A DNA stretch of 64,000 nt from Paenisporosarcina quisquiliarum_A (GCF_043641925.1 NZ_JBHZRU010000011.1:50440-114439), one strand, 5' to 3'. Positions 16,760 to 24,249 are shown, counted from the stretch's first letter. The notes: generated by a model not told the origin, from the sequence alone. Numbers and translations: made by a program.

Positions 16760-17929
16760 TTAATATTTAACGAAAAAGGCTGTTAGGTACATGATGAGCA
16801 GACCTAATGTAAAACCACTTAAGTTTAACCATGAAACAGTTGGTTCCAAATGCTTCTTATGATCGTTAATTAACATTTTTGTAATGACATAAACAACTTG
16901 TAAAATGGCTCCTGCACCAATACCCAAGAACAATGCACCTAGAATTGGAGAGAAAATGAATCCACCAAACCAAGTTCCTAAAATAGCAGGCGCACCAGCT
17001 ACTATTCCAAGTAATATAAAATCACGTATACGTGGTTTTATTTTTAATAGAGGGGCAGCAATACCAATTCCTTCGGTAATATTATGAAGAGTAAACCCGA
17101 TAATCAAAAATGTACCTAATGCCGCCTCACCTAAAGAAAATGATGTTCCAATCGCCAAACCTTCACCAAAGTTATGAAGTCCTATACCTACTGCCATCAA
17201 CAAGGCGATATTAAAAGGAGAAGAGGCCTTCTTTTCCAATCTTTTTTGTTGAAACTGATCAAATCCAATCAACAATATGAAAGTTAGCAATGCTCCTAAA
17301 ATAACTACCATATCTCCTTGCAAAACGGCAGGAGCTTCCGCACCGATTTCAAAACCATCGGCCAAAGTACCAATAAACAGGAACAGTAGCAGTCCCACTG
17401 TAAGTGCAAGAATCGCGTTAATCCATTTTCGTGAGAATCGTTTCATAAATGGATACCACAACAAGCCTAATGTGATGGGAACGATTCCTACATAAAATCC
17501 GATAAATCCATAATTCAGGAAATTGTCCCAACTTCTTTCAGGTGTGCGGGTCGCAGCCGCAATTTCACCTTCTGTGATTATTCCATTTGCAGATATTATT
17601 TTGATTATATGTGGATCGCCTTGCACCCACGGATAATTGATTTTGACTACACCTTCATCAAAACGCTCAAATGTTTCTGAGGGCGACACGCTAAAATTCC
17701 AGATTGAATCATCCACGATTACTTGTGAAATGGTCATCGTTTCAGGTCCAGTATTACTGACGGATAGCTCAAATCCGTTATTTGTTGTAATGATGCGTTC
17801 GATATTCAACACTTCTATCGGAGCCGCAGGATCTTTCTCAATACCAGCTCCATTAACAGTTACCCAGGCAACTACTGCGATAAGTAGTAACAAAGGAATT
17901 AATCCAGATATCAACCATTTAGTCTTCAC
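16760..17929 (-). CDS. ZIP-family transporter with N-terminal extracellular domain
   Basis: A 389-residue protein. A signal anchor leads into a ~100-residue beta-rich extracytoplasmic domain, then eight membrane segments. The ZIP metal-site helices are HNFGEGLAIGTSFS and LHNITEGIGIAAP. The GTG at 17,929 has AAAGGAGG nine bases upstream. It follows the multicopper oxidase by 15 bp, so the two are co-transcribed. The extra domain is unusual for ZIP proteins and may receive metal from, or pass it to, the oxidase; this is inferred from order only. Confidence 0.82.
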   Translation of the reverse strand: MKTKWLISGLIPLLLLIAVVAWVTVNGAGIEKDPAAPIEVLNIERIITTNNGFELSVSNTGPETMTISQVIVDDSIWNFSVSPSETFERFDEGVVKINYPWVQGDPHIIKIISANGIITEGEIAAATRTPERSWDNFLNYGFIGFYVGIVPITLGLLWYPFMKRFSRKWINAILALTVGLLLFLFIGTLADGFEIGAEAPAVLQGDMVVILGALLTFILLIGFDQFQQKRLEKKASSPFNIALLMAVGIGLHNFGEGLAIGTSFSLGEAALGTFLIIGFTLHNITEGIGIAAPLLKIKPRIRDFILLGIVAGAPAILGTWFGGFIFSPILGALFLGIGAGAILQVVYVITKMLINDHKKHLEPTVSWLNLSGFTLGLLIMYLTAFFVKY

Positions 17930-17944
17930 TTTAGTGAACCTCCT

Positions 17945-18961
17945 TTACTCAACTTGAAAGAATCCCATCCAACCTAATTCAGCAAATTCGCTTACATGTG
18001 CATGAAACATATAATTGCCGGTGTAAGGAAAACGAACTTCGATTATTCCCCGTTCACCCTGACATTGCATAATTGTGTCAGTAAATTGGGAAGGATTATC
18101 GTTTCTACCTGTTGGATAATACGTAAAGTAGTTAGCATGTAAGTGGAAAGAATTCAATAAATCAAATTCGGTTAAATTGCTTAAATAAATACGAACGAGC
18201 TGGTCTTTATTAATTTTAATTGGGTGATTCATAAATGCATTCGCATAGCCGTTAACTGTATAAAATTCGTTTGCACCATCCAAATCTAAATCATATCCAT
18301 TCATCACCATGTTTAATTCCAATGCGGGTTCTCTAGGCTTTTTAGGATCGATGATAAAATTCCCATAGAGACCTTTATGAATATGACGTGCTAAAGGAAG
18401 AACATGGCAGTGATAGATTTGGAGTCCGTATGGTTTTGCTTCAAATTCATACGTAAATTTTTGCCCTGGATAGATAGGTTCCAATCCATCCATTTCTGGC
18501 GGATGGATTCCATGAAAGTGAATGGAGTGAGGATGACTGCCTTTATTCACAAAGTGAAAGCGTAAGAGATCCCCCTCTGTGCATCTGAATGTAGGTCCAG
18601 GAATTGTCCCGTTATAGGTCCATCCAGGAAACTTAATTCCTTTGGCAATTTCAATTTCTTTATCAACTGCTTCAACCTCGTAAACTCTTAACGTTTGCCC
18701 ATTCGGTAAAGTACTAACCTTTCCATAATCAAACGCAGTCAGTGCTTTTTCAGCCATCTTGTAACCTTCGCTGTTTGAAACATCGGTCATCGTCTTACTG
18801 TGATTCATATTGCCATGCTTATTTCCACTATGCGTAGCAGCCTTAATGACGGGATTTAATCCTGTTAAAGAATCTAATAAGTAACTACCAGCTACTCCAA
18901 TAATCCCAGCAGATCCCAGTTTTAAGATATCGCGTCTTGAAACATGGTTTTCTTTGTTCAC
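17945..18961 (-). CDS. Tat-exported multicopper oxidase
   Basis: A 338-residue two-domain cupredoxin protein. A twin-arginine signal (VSRRDILKLGSAG) is followed by a hydrophobic core and a His/Met-rich stretch. Copper ligand motifs are HSIHFHGIHP, IYHCHVLPLARHIHKG, FHLHANYF and MFHAHVSEF. The single Cys-containing HCH motif is in the first domain, so the type 1 copper lies there, as in nitrite-reductase-like two-domain oxidases. The GTG follows GGGAGGGG. Likely role: periplasm-side oxidation of Cu(I), Mn or another metal. The gene heads a minus-strand cluster with a ZIP transporter, an HTH regulator, tatA and tatC. Confidence 0.9.
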   Translation of the reverse strand: MNKENHVSRRDILKLGSAGIIGVAGSYLLDSLTGLNPVIKAATHSGNKHGNMNHSKTMTDVSNSEGYKMAEKALTAFDYGKVSTLPNGQTLRVYEVEAVDKEIEIAKGIKFPGWTYNGTIPGPTFRCTEGDLLRFHFVNKGSHPHSIHFHGIHPPEMDGLEPIYPGQKFTYEFEAKPYGLQIYHCHVLPLARHIHKGLYGNFIIDPKKPREPALELNMVMNGYDLDLDGANEFYTVNGYANAFMNHPIKINKDQLVRIYLSNLTEFDLLNSFHLHANYFTYYPTGRNDNPSQFTDTIMQCQGERGIIEVRFPYTGNYMFHAHVSEFAELGWMGFFQVE

Positions 18962-19137
18962 TTTTTGACCCCTCCCAAAAAAGTTTCGTTTAGGAAACTT
19001 TATAATTATTATCCTTACTTTATTCCTGAACTAAACTTTTTGTCAATGTTTTTTTAAAAATGATAAGTCTAAAAAATTTAAAACAGGTTAATAACAGTTT
19101 GTGACATGGATTTAAAAAAGCACCAAAGCCGATTTAG

Positions 19138-19161
19138 GTAACCCGTTCAGTAATCTGGTAC
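19138..19161 (+). repeat. Left terminal inverted repeat of the 1-kb element
   Basis: 24 bp beginning GTAACCCGTT and ending CTGGTAC. It is an exact reverse complement of 20,139-20,162. It is preceded by the target duplication GATTTAG. Confidence 0.85.
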
Positions 19162-19272
19162 TAAATCGAAATTAAACATACAAAAGGAGCCCAAATTCGC
19201 ATATGAATTGGGTTCTTTTAAATTGCCTATGCATCAGGATTTGTTGTTGTTTAACGTCTAATATGTACATCG

Positions 19273-19336
19273 TTTTAGCACGTCTATTAGCAGACATACA
19301 ATTTTGATTGTTTATCTGTTAATAGACGTGCTAAAA
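19273..19336 (+). repeat. 22-bp inverted repeat hairpin
   Basis: TTTTAGCACGTCTATTAGCA (plus two bases, ending 19,294) pairs with the segment 19,315-19,336, with one G-T wobble and a 20-base loop. It lies inside the 1-kb element and no gene covers it. It could be a terminator-like RNA hairpin or a protein-binding site. Confidence 0.6.
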
Positions 19337-19451
19337 GTGGTGTTAAATATCTGCTAATTACTCGAATTGAAATATTAGAAAGTTAATAAATGTGAATTTT
19401 AAATGCAAAAAAACCCAGCCGAATAGCTGAGTTTTCACACCGAATATTTAT

Positions 19452-19494
19452 AAGTCTTATTCAACTAAAGCACCTCGTTAGTTGAACAAGACTT
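19452..19494 (-). repeat. Tail-type palindrome (T1) after lipoprotein gene
   Basis: Arms AAGTCTTATTCAACTAA and TTAGTTGAACAAGACTT flank the centre AGCACCTCG. It ends two bases before the stop codon of the lipoprotein gene. The same class follows the genes at 36-38.6 kb. Confidence 0.8.
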
Positions 19495-19496
19495 GT

Positions 19497-19886
19497 TTAC
19501 CCTTCAACGATTGCAAGATATTTTTTGATTTCTCCTTCAGATTCAATAATTAAAATATCTCCTCTTTCTTTGGTGGAAAAAATCTTTGCACCAACAGGAA
19601 GTTTATTCGACATCTCATCTTTAAAATCTGTATTTGCATCATTTTTTGTTTTTATTTCACCGATTTGAACATCTTTTGTTAAAGACAATTCTTCAACCCA
19701 ATCAATATTAGTTTTGTAAATAACTCCATCATACTGAAAAATATCAGCATCAGAGTCCAATGTTAAAACTTCTTCGGCATCAATACTATCAATTGTTGTT
19801 ACTGTGGTTGTTTCCCCTTCATTGGAACACCCACTAATCATAAATAACGTTAATGCAATCAGGACAAAAAATAACTTTTGAACCAA
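19497..19886 (-). CDS. Small lipoprotein of the mobile 1-kb cassette
   Basis: A 129-residue exported lipoprotein with a signal peptide and lipobox MISGC. The mature part is acidic, Thr-rich and without a known domain. The TTG at 19,886 follows GGGGGTATTACA; an ATG at 19,907 sits before that site and is less likely. The gene is the only cargo of the 19.1-20.2 kb element and is bounded by a tail-type palindrome at its stop and a head-type palindrome before its start. Function unknown; a cell-surface or exclusion role is speculation. Confidence 0.7.
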   Translation of the reverse strand: MVQKLFFVLIALTLFMISGCSNEGETTTVTTIDSIDAEEVLTLDSDADIFQYDGVIYKTNIDWVEELSLTKDVQIGEIKTKNDANTDFKDEMSNKLPVGAKIFSTKERGDILIIESEGEIKKYLAIVEG

Positions 19887-19937
19887 TGTAATACCCCCTT
19901 TATACATATAGTCGGAAATACACTATCATAAGTTTCA

Positions 19938-19968
19938 TCTTCAACTAAACTGCCGCGTTAGTTGAAGA
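19938..19968 (-). repeat. Head-type palindrome (H1) before lipoprotein gene
   Basis: Arms TTCAACTAA and TTAGTTGAA flank the centre ACTGCCGCG. It lies about 50 bp upstream of the lipoprotein start. The centre differs from that of the tail palindrome. Confidence 0.8.
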
Positions 19969-20138
19969 ACAAAAGTAGCAATCAATCAATACATCTATTA
20001 TTAATATTACCATATATTTGATGTTAACCCTTTAATTTTTAAATCAAATATCGAAAAAAGCACTGCTAAAAGCAATGCTAATTTGTATGTTAAAATGGCG
20101 GTAATTGTTGCTCTATTTGCCGAGTTATTTACATTTTT

Positions 20139-20162
20139 GTACCAGATTACTGAACGGGTTAC
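20139..20162 (-). repeat. Right terminal inverted repeat of the 1-kb element
   Basis: 24 bp ending AACGGGTTAC, exact reverse complement of 19,138-19,161, followed by the target duplication GATTTAG. Confidence 0.85.
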
Positions 20163-20232
20163 GATTTAGGCTTAAGTGCTTTAGTAGAATGAGTATATCC
20201 AGTTTCGTATTCGAGGGAAATTTGTTATTCAT

Positions 20233-20718
20233 TTAAGGAGTATTTTTGGTTTTTATCGGTAAATCATGTATATAGGTTTCAATTTCTTCTTTTAGCCAGT
20301 AAGGTTTACCTCCAATTAAGGCTGTTTCAGTGGGCAGTTTCCCCCTCTTTCGTAACATGTGAATTTTCTTGGTATCCATGTTTCCTCCATGTTTATTTAT
20401 CAACTCTCCAATATCCTTCTGGCTTAATAAATCATTTGTATTCTTAATAATCAGCGGTTTAAATGATTCTGCATGATAAGTGTCGGAATAAAAGTAAGTC
20501 AGTAATCGATCCATTGCGAATTCAATCCAATTGGAATCCATTTCTTTAAAGACGTGATTCAAATCAAGCGATTCTTCATATTCAAAGAAACGTGCAAGTG
20601 CTACGAGCACTTGTTCATTTTGATTTAATGATTTCAAGTCTTGCTGCTGTTCCTTTGTTTCTACATAAAACCTAAGATTCTGGCACTTCGCCAGAATTTC
20701 CATGGTTGCCTTTTTCAA
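20233..20718 (-). CDS. Putative plasmid HTH DNA-binding protein (copy B)
   Basis: A 161-residue homologue of the protein at 767-1234. The C-terminal HTH segment is most conserved (MDTKKIHMLRKRGKLPTETA, then GGKPYWLKEE), while the N-terminal half has diverged widely. The TTG at 20,718 follows AGGGGGG. Two palindromes of the TTGAATSATTCAA type lie upstream. It again sits downstream of a radC gene in the same order as in copy A. Confidence 0.7.
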   Translation of the reverse strand: MKKATMEILAKCQNLRFYVETKEQQQDLKSLNQNEQVLVALARFFEYEESLDLNHVFKEMDSNWIEFAMDRLLTYFYSDTYHAESFKPLIIKNTNDLLSQKDIGELINKHGGNMDTKKIHMLRKRGKLPTETALIGGKPYWLKEEIETYIHDLPIKTKNTP

Positions 20719-20733
20719 GTGAATCCCCCCTTG

Positions 20734-20785
20734 TTGAATGATTCAATATTTTACTAATATATCAAGCTTCGTTGAATCATTCAAC
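20734..20785. promoter_or_regulatory. Paired palindromic operators upstream of HTH gene B
   Basis: TTGAATGATTCAA at 20,734-20,746 and GTTGAATCATTCAAC at 20,771-20,785 are perfect palindromes spaced about 38 bp centre to centre. Copy A has one related site. The position suits autoregulation by the HTH protein. Confidence 0.55.
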
Positions 20786-20849
20786 AAAATTCCTTTATCG
20801 CATTTTTAGTGACTACAAAACACCAGTTAAGCGAATTACTGAGGAAATA

Positions 20850-21029
20850 TTAGCTGCCCATCTTTACCATCTTTACATCACCAAACGCTCTATTTTGTGA
20901 AGCTGCATAGATTACACTATTTTGAATTGCAAATGGGATATTCAGTTTGTCGCATGATTGGAACGCAAAGAATATAGCTTTTCTGGTCTTGGTGCACTCG
21001 ATGACATGTTGTTGTCTGGATGCAATCAT
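20850..21029 (-). CDS. Short hypothetical protein, possible gene fragment
   Basis: A 59-residue frame from the ATG at 21,029, which has GAGAAGGA five bases upstream. The product starts MIASRQQHVIECTKTRKA and contains an AFQSCDKLNIPFAIQNS stretch that looks like real protein rather than random sequence. It lies between the HTH and radC genes of module B and is missing from module A. No family is recognised. It may be the C-terminal remainder of a larger gene. Confidence 0.4.
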   Translation of the reverse strand: MIASRQQHVIECTKTRKAIFFAFQSCDKLNIPFAIQNSVIYAASQNRAFGDVKMVKMGS

Positions 21030-21125
21030 CAGATTCCTTCTCCAAAAGTAGAGAGCACGAAGAGCACGTACTTATTTTTCGTTCAGTCGGCTGGTCATGG
21101 TTATTATCCGGTATGAATGAAAGAA

Positions 21126-21145
21126 AAGGGGAAAGCTCCCCTTTC
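21126..21145 (-). terminator. Terminator of radC copy B
   Basis: AAAGGGG with CCCCTTT around AAAGCT, the same hairpin as behind the other radC. Confidence 0.6.
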
Positions 21146-21151
21146 GCCTCT

Positions 21152-21610
21152 TTAAATCATTCCTTTTTCCCTTAAGGAATAGCCGTCTGAATGACTGACG
21201 ATGATGGAATCTAATACCTCAATGCCCATTATCTCTCCGGCTCCTTTTAGTCGTTTACTGACTTCAATATCTTCCGGGGAGTACTGACAGTTACCACTTG
21301 GGTGGTTATGGGCTACCATGATGCTCCCTGCATTATTTAGAATAGCTGATTTGAACACTTCCCTTGGATGAACAATACTAGCATTTAAGCTACCCACATG
21401 GCTTTTATGAATGGCAATAACCTCATTTTTAACGTTTAAGCAAAGTACCAAAAACACTTCTCTATCTTCTTCTGCTATAAGTGCTTTAATAAAAGAAATT
21501 GCATCTTGTGATGAACGTATTTGTTTAGGTAGTAGGCTTGTATACGCTTCTTCAACCTCTCGAATTTCCTGTTTGATTCGTACGATTTCAATCATTTTTT
21601 CTAATTTCAT
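21152..21610 (-). CDS. radC: RadC-family JAB/MPN-domain protein (copy B)
   Basis: A 152-residue homologue of the protein at 1421-1879 with the same JAMM motif (HNHPSGNCQYSPED). The ATG at 21,610 follows AAGGAGG. The half of the gene coding for the C-terminus is almost identical in nucleotides to copy A, while the 5' third shows many silent and some coding changes, which suggests gene conversion between the copies. As in copy A, the folded non-coding element lies upstream in divergent orientation. Confidence 0.88.
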   Translation of the reverse strand: MKLEKMIEIVRIKQEIREVEEAYTSLLPKQIRSSQDAISFIKALIAEEDREVFLVLCLNVKNEVIAIHKSHVGSLNASIVHPREVFKSAILNNAGSIMVAHNHPSGNCQYSPEDIEVSKRLKGAGEIMGIEVLDSIIVSHSDGYSLREKGMI

Positions 21611-21704
21611 GATGTGTTCCTCCTTTTGTGTTGTTCGCCGGGCGGTATATGTCCCAAAAGGGATAATTTTTTGCCTTTTGACACGTGGAACGAACACATC
21701 CCTT

Positions 21705-22130
21705 AGCCGACCGGTCAAGGGTTTCAGCGCAACAAGTTTTTCAGCGAAGCATAATTTGAAAAAGTTTTTCGCCCCTTGACTGTTTTCTTTCTTTTCTAGT
21801 CGGCTCCTGTCTTAATCGGAAAAAGGGGTAGGGCGAAGCCAGGGAATCTGCCACTATTTCAGATTTAGACAGGTTGGGAATGGGTACGATCCGGAGGACA
21901 AAAGCAAAAAATTCAATAAAAAATGGCAGTCGCTTGACTGCCATCCATATTCTTTATGTAATTAATGTTTTCGGTTCGTTTACTCGTTGGAAAAAGAACA
22001 GGAACCTACGGCATGTAGGCAACGTCTTACAGTCCGTGGTTATCGAGCTTTTTAGAGGAAAGCGACACGCTAGAGCTCATTGCAAAGCGTTTCCTGATTT
22101 GATATGCGCTCTCGTGCTGCCGCCAGTCAA
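21705..22130 (+). ncRNA. Candidate large structured RNA element, copy B
   Basis: This is the homologue of 1978-2406. Stem 1: AGCCGAC and CGGTCAAGGG (21,705-21,721) with CCCTTGACTG (21,773-21,782) and GTCGGCT (21,799-21,805); one A-T pair of copy A is a G-T wobble here. Stem 2: CCTGTCT (21,806) with AGACAGG (21,867), extended by AATC with GATT, replacing other pairs in copy A. Stem 3: GGCAGTC with GACTGCC (21,925-21,942), a C-G to T-A swap relative to copy A. Stem 4: CCTAC with GTAGG (22,005-22,019). The 3' block GTGGTTATCG and CTTTTTAGAGGAAAGCGACA is nearly unchanged. The family name is unknown. Confidence 0.55.
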
Positions 22131-22235
22131 AGTTTTTTATGTAAGAGGTCTATTTAAAGAAGGATTGTTCTTGTAAATGGAGAATATTGTAATTATCCTA
22201 TAGAACTATAAAATAAAGAAAGTGAGATTATACAT

Positions 22236-22361
22236 ATGAAAATGTTAAAGACAGTAGATGCAGCAAAAAAAGAGATTAAAGAACTTCAAGATTTTGTATT
22301 TCTAGTAGAAAACTATGAAGTGGCAACAGTAGAGCAAAAAATCTTAAAGGAGTATGCCTAG
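22236..22361 (+). CDS. Small 41-residue protein of unknown function
   Basis: The frame MKMLKTVDAAKKEIKELQDF continues to a stop at 22,361 and reads as a charged, helical peptide ending KILKEYA. AAAGTGAG lies upstream at a usable distance. Codon use looks coding, but the short length limits certainty. Confidence 0.45.
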   Translation: MKMLKTVDAAKKEIKELQDFVFLVENYEVATVEQKILKEYA

Positions 22362-22465
22362 AACCTAAGTTAAATAAATAATTAGACCGTGAATCATAAA
22401 AGGAGAATTAAAATCAAGAAAAGATTACTCAGTTTTTAAAAATTAGTTTATAGGGGGAATCAACT

Positions 22466-22672
22466 ATGAATAAAGTTCAAAAGATTTACTATATCGTATG
22501 TTTTGTTATATTTACATGGCTTAGTTTTTCCAATTTCTTTTTCAGTGAAGAAGAAAACTTATGGAAAAAAATCGGAGTTTTATTTCTTTCTTTAGTTGTA
22601 ACGAATGGATTTATTTTCATTGTATACACGGTACATAAAAAAATTCTCTCTAAAAAAAGTAATCTAATATAG
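22466..22672 (+). CDS. Small two-segment membrane protein
   Basis: A 68-residue protein with two hydrophobic segments (YYIVCFVIFTWLSFSNFFF and VLFLSLVVTNGFIFIVYTV) separated by an acidic turn, and a Lys-rich end. The ATG follows TAGGGGGAATCAACT. No family is recognised. Confidence 0.6.
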   Translation: MNKVQKIYYIVCFVIFTWLSFSNFFFSEEENLWKKIGVLFLSLVVTNGFIFIVYTVHKKILSKKSNLI

Positions 22673-22760
22673 TACATACAAGATCATAAGCAGCGAGAAA
22701 AGAGTAACTGAAACTTATAGTGACTCTCCTCCTTGTCTCTTTTTTTTATTTTAAAAGCTG

Positions 22761-22812
22761 AACCTATCATGTATGCGCCATGCATTATAGGTTGACATAA
22801 CGCCAGTTAGTG
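22761..22812. repeat. AGGTTGACATAAC-containing extragenic repeat, copy 1
   Basis: About 50 bp ending in TAGGTTGACATAACGCCAGT. Related copies lie at 55,507-55,551 and 55,957-56,006. The left end AACCTAT can pair with ATAGGTT. Confidence 0.55.
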
Positions 22813-22965
22813 GCAGTTCGCTCCTTCACGACACCCCTTATCAATCCTCACTTTCTCTTCTTTTCGTCTTTCCTTCTGATATACATCCTTGATTTCACGG
22901 GCTTTTGATCCATGCATCCGTCTGGTTCATTGAATAAATATCCATTTGATCTTTACGTGATAAGT

Positions 22966-23103
22966 TTATTTTTCTGTCCAAAGTAGTTGATCTCTATATT
23001 GGAAAATTTTCCATTCGTTTTTAGGGTGATGATTTTCAGCATCCCAAATAAAACAGTTCCCCCGTTTAGATTTAGTTTCTAATAAATGATTAGTTATAGG
23101 CAT
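22966..23103 (-). CDS. Short hypothetical protein or gene fragment
   Basis: A 45-residue frame reading MPITNHLLETKSKRGNCFIW and then DAENHHPKNEWKIFQ. The composition is protein-like. The ribosome site is weak, so it may be the end of a decayed gene. Confidence 0.3.
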   Translation of the reverse strand: MPITNHLLETKSKRGNCFIWDAENHHPKNEWKIFQYRDQLLWTEK

Positions 23104-23137
23104 ATCCTATAATGAAATTCCTAATTGGAGGGATTAA

Positions 23138-23536
23138 ATGAAAAAATCTAATAAAGTTTTTATACTAATTTGTTTAGTATTAACGGTAACAATTTTTGTT
23201 TTTTATAATAACTCACCGTTAGCCAAAGAACCTATTAATAATAAAATTACAGTTACTGATGGATTCACCGAAGCTAATGAGATATTGGGAAAAATAGATG
23301 AAACTAAATTGGCTTTTCAAATCGAAGAAGCATTAAAAAATAATAGTTACAGTCCTTCTGGAGGAGTTGCGTTTCAGATATATTCCTCTGATAAACAATA
23401 CGTGACAATTCTTATGGAAAACATAGATACAAAAGATAAAAATACTCAAAATAACATTCAAAAAATTGTTAATACTGTTGCAGCAGCAAACGATTTTAAT
23501 TTATTTGTAGTTGATATACAAAAAGCAAACAAATAA
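23138..23536 (+). CDS. Hypothetical exported or membrane-anchored protein
   Basis: A 132-residue protein with an N-terminal hydrophobic segment (VFILICLVLTVTIFVFY) that serves as signal or anchor, followed by a soluble domain with alternating beta and helix character. The ATG follows GGAGGG. It converges with the next gene and both share the terminator at 23,541-23,577. No family is recognised. Confidence 0.6.
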   Translation: MKKSNKVFILICLVLTVTIFVFYNNSPLAKEPINNKITVTDGFTEANEILGKIDETKLAFQIEEALKNNSYSPSGGVAFQIYSSDKQYVTILMENIDTKDKNTQNNIQKIVNTVAAANDFNLFVVDIQKANK

Positions 23537-23540
23537 AAAA

Positions 23541-23577
23541 ACTAGCTAACCATTTTTGGTTAACTAGTTTTTTTATT
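23541..23577. terminator. Bidirectional terminator
   Basis: AAACTAGCTAACCA pairs with TGGTTAACTAGTTT, with T and A runs on both sides, between convergent genes. Confidence 0.85.
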
Positions 23578-23580
23578 TGT

Positions 23581-24015
23581 TTAATCTTCCACTACTAGTC
23601 TGACAGCATCACTACTTTGATTCTTTGAGGTTGTTCTTAAATAAAGATTTACTTTTCCAGTACTATCAGTATAAGGTCTAACGTCTATCTTCCCAAAACA
23701 AAAATATGAGCCTTGGGTACTACCAGTATTAGTATAACTCATAACGGGTAATACAGAGCCCGAAGGAGTTACAAAATGTGAATTAACCGTGTTTCCCGGA
23801 TCAACCGATTCTATACAAAGTCTTACATCTCCTCCACCAGAGGTAAAGGTTGATGTGCTAGTTCCATATATTGTTGCGGTGACGGATGTATTGTAAATTA
23901 CGTCCCACTCTCCAGGTCCATACATAACTGATTCATTTGCAAATGTTGAAGAAGGAACTGTTAAAGCGAGTATCAATATGAAGAGAAACATTCTTAAATC
24001 TTTCAATTTTTTCAT
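23581..24015 (-). CDS. Hypothetical secreted protein
   Basis: A 144-residue protein with a clear signal peptide (LFILILALTVPSSTFA, probable cleavage after FANA-like ANE). The mature part is Ser/Thr/Gly-rich, likely all-beta, with two cysteines (RLCIESV and YFCFGKI) that could form a disulfide. The ATG is at 24,015. No domain is recognised; a small secreted bacteriocin-like or surface protein are both possible. Confidence 0.6.
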   Translation of the reverse strand: MKKLKDLRMFLFILILALTVPSSTFANESVMYGPGEWDVIYNTSVTATIYGTSTSTFTSGGGDVRLCIESVDPGNTVNSHFVTPSGSVLPVMSYTNTGSTQGSYFCFGKIDVRPYTDSTGKVNLYLRTTSKNQSSDAVRLVVED

Positions 24016-24129
24016 AGTAATTTACTCATCCCTTTCAATAGTTTTTGGACAACAAATAATAGATTCGCCATTGTAATTGGAATATCCTTCAAATTAATTG
24101 AGTGAAATCGAAACTGAAAAAGAATAATA

Positions 24130-24235
24130 CAGACAAGGGACTACCCAAGCTGCCAATGCAAGGGTAGGTTGCCGAAACTATAAGGATAATCCACCCGAAG
24201 CAACTAACTGACTAACTCACGGGTGGACATTTTTT
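24130..24235 (+). ncRNA. Possible small RNA with two hairpins
   Basis: CTACCC (24,141) pairs with GGGTAG (24,162-24,167), then TCCACCCG (24,190-24,197) pairs with CGGGTGGA (24,220-24,227) and is followed by CATTTTTTG. This has the shape of a short terminated plus-strand transcript upstream of the zinc-ribbon regulator. No known riboswitch class is recognised. Confidence 0.35.
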
Positions 24236-24249
24236 GTTTAAAATCAAAA

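Larger units (their letters stand above)
19138..20162. mobile_element. 1,025-bp non-autonomous mobile element carrying a lipoprotein gene
   Basis: The two ends are perfect 24-bp inverted repeats starting GTAACCCGTT. Both outer flanks are GATTTAG (19,131-19,137 and 20,163-20,169), a 7-bp direct target duplication. When the element is removed, the flanks join into a hairpin (AAAGCACCAAAGCC, loop GATTTAG, GGCTTAAGTGCTTT), so the insertion hit the loop of a hairpin, probably a terminator. Inside are a 22-bp inverted repeat, one lipoprotein gene and its two palindromes. No transposase is present, so it must move in trans. Confidence 0.75.

Noticed and set aside
19452..19494. Ordinary rho-independent terminator for the lipoprotein gene
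   Set aside because: The stem has no T run on the coding strand, and the class-specific centre is conserved across copies, which a plain terminator would not need.
24130..24235. Known riboswitch (cyclic di-GMP, TPP, cobalamin, SAM and others)
   Set aside because: None of the conserved cores of these classes is present, so it is only listed as a possible small RNA.
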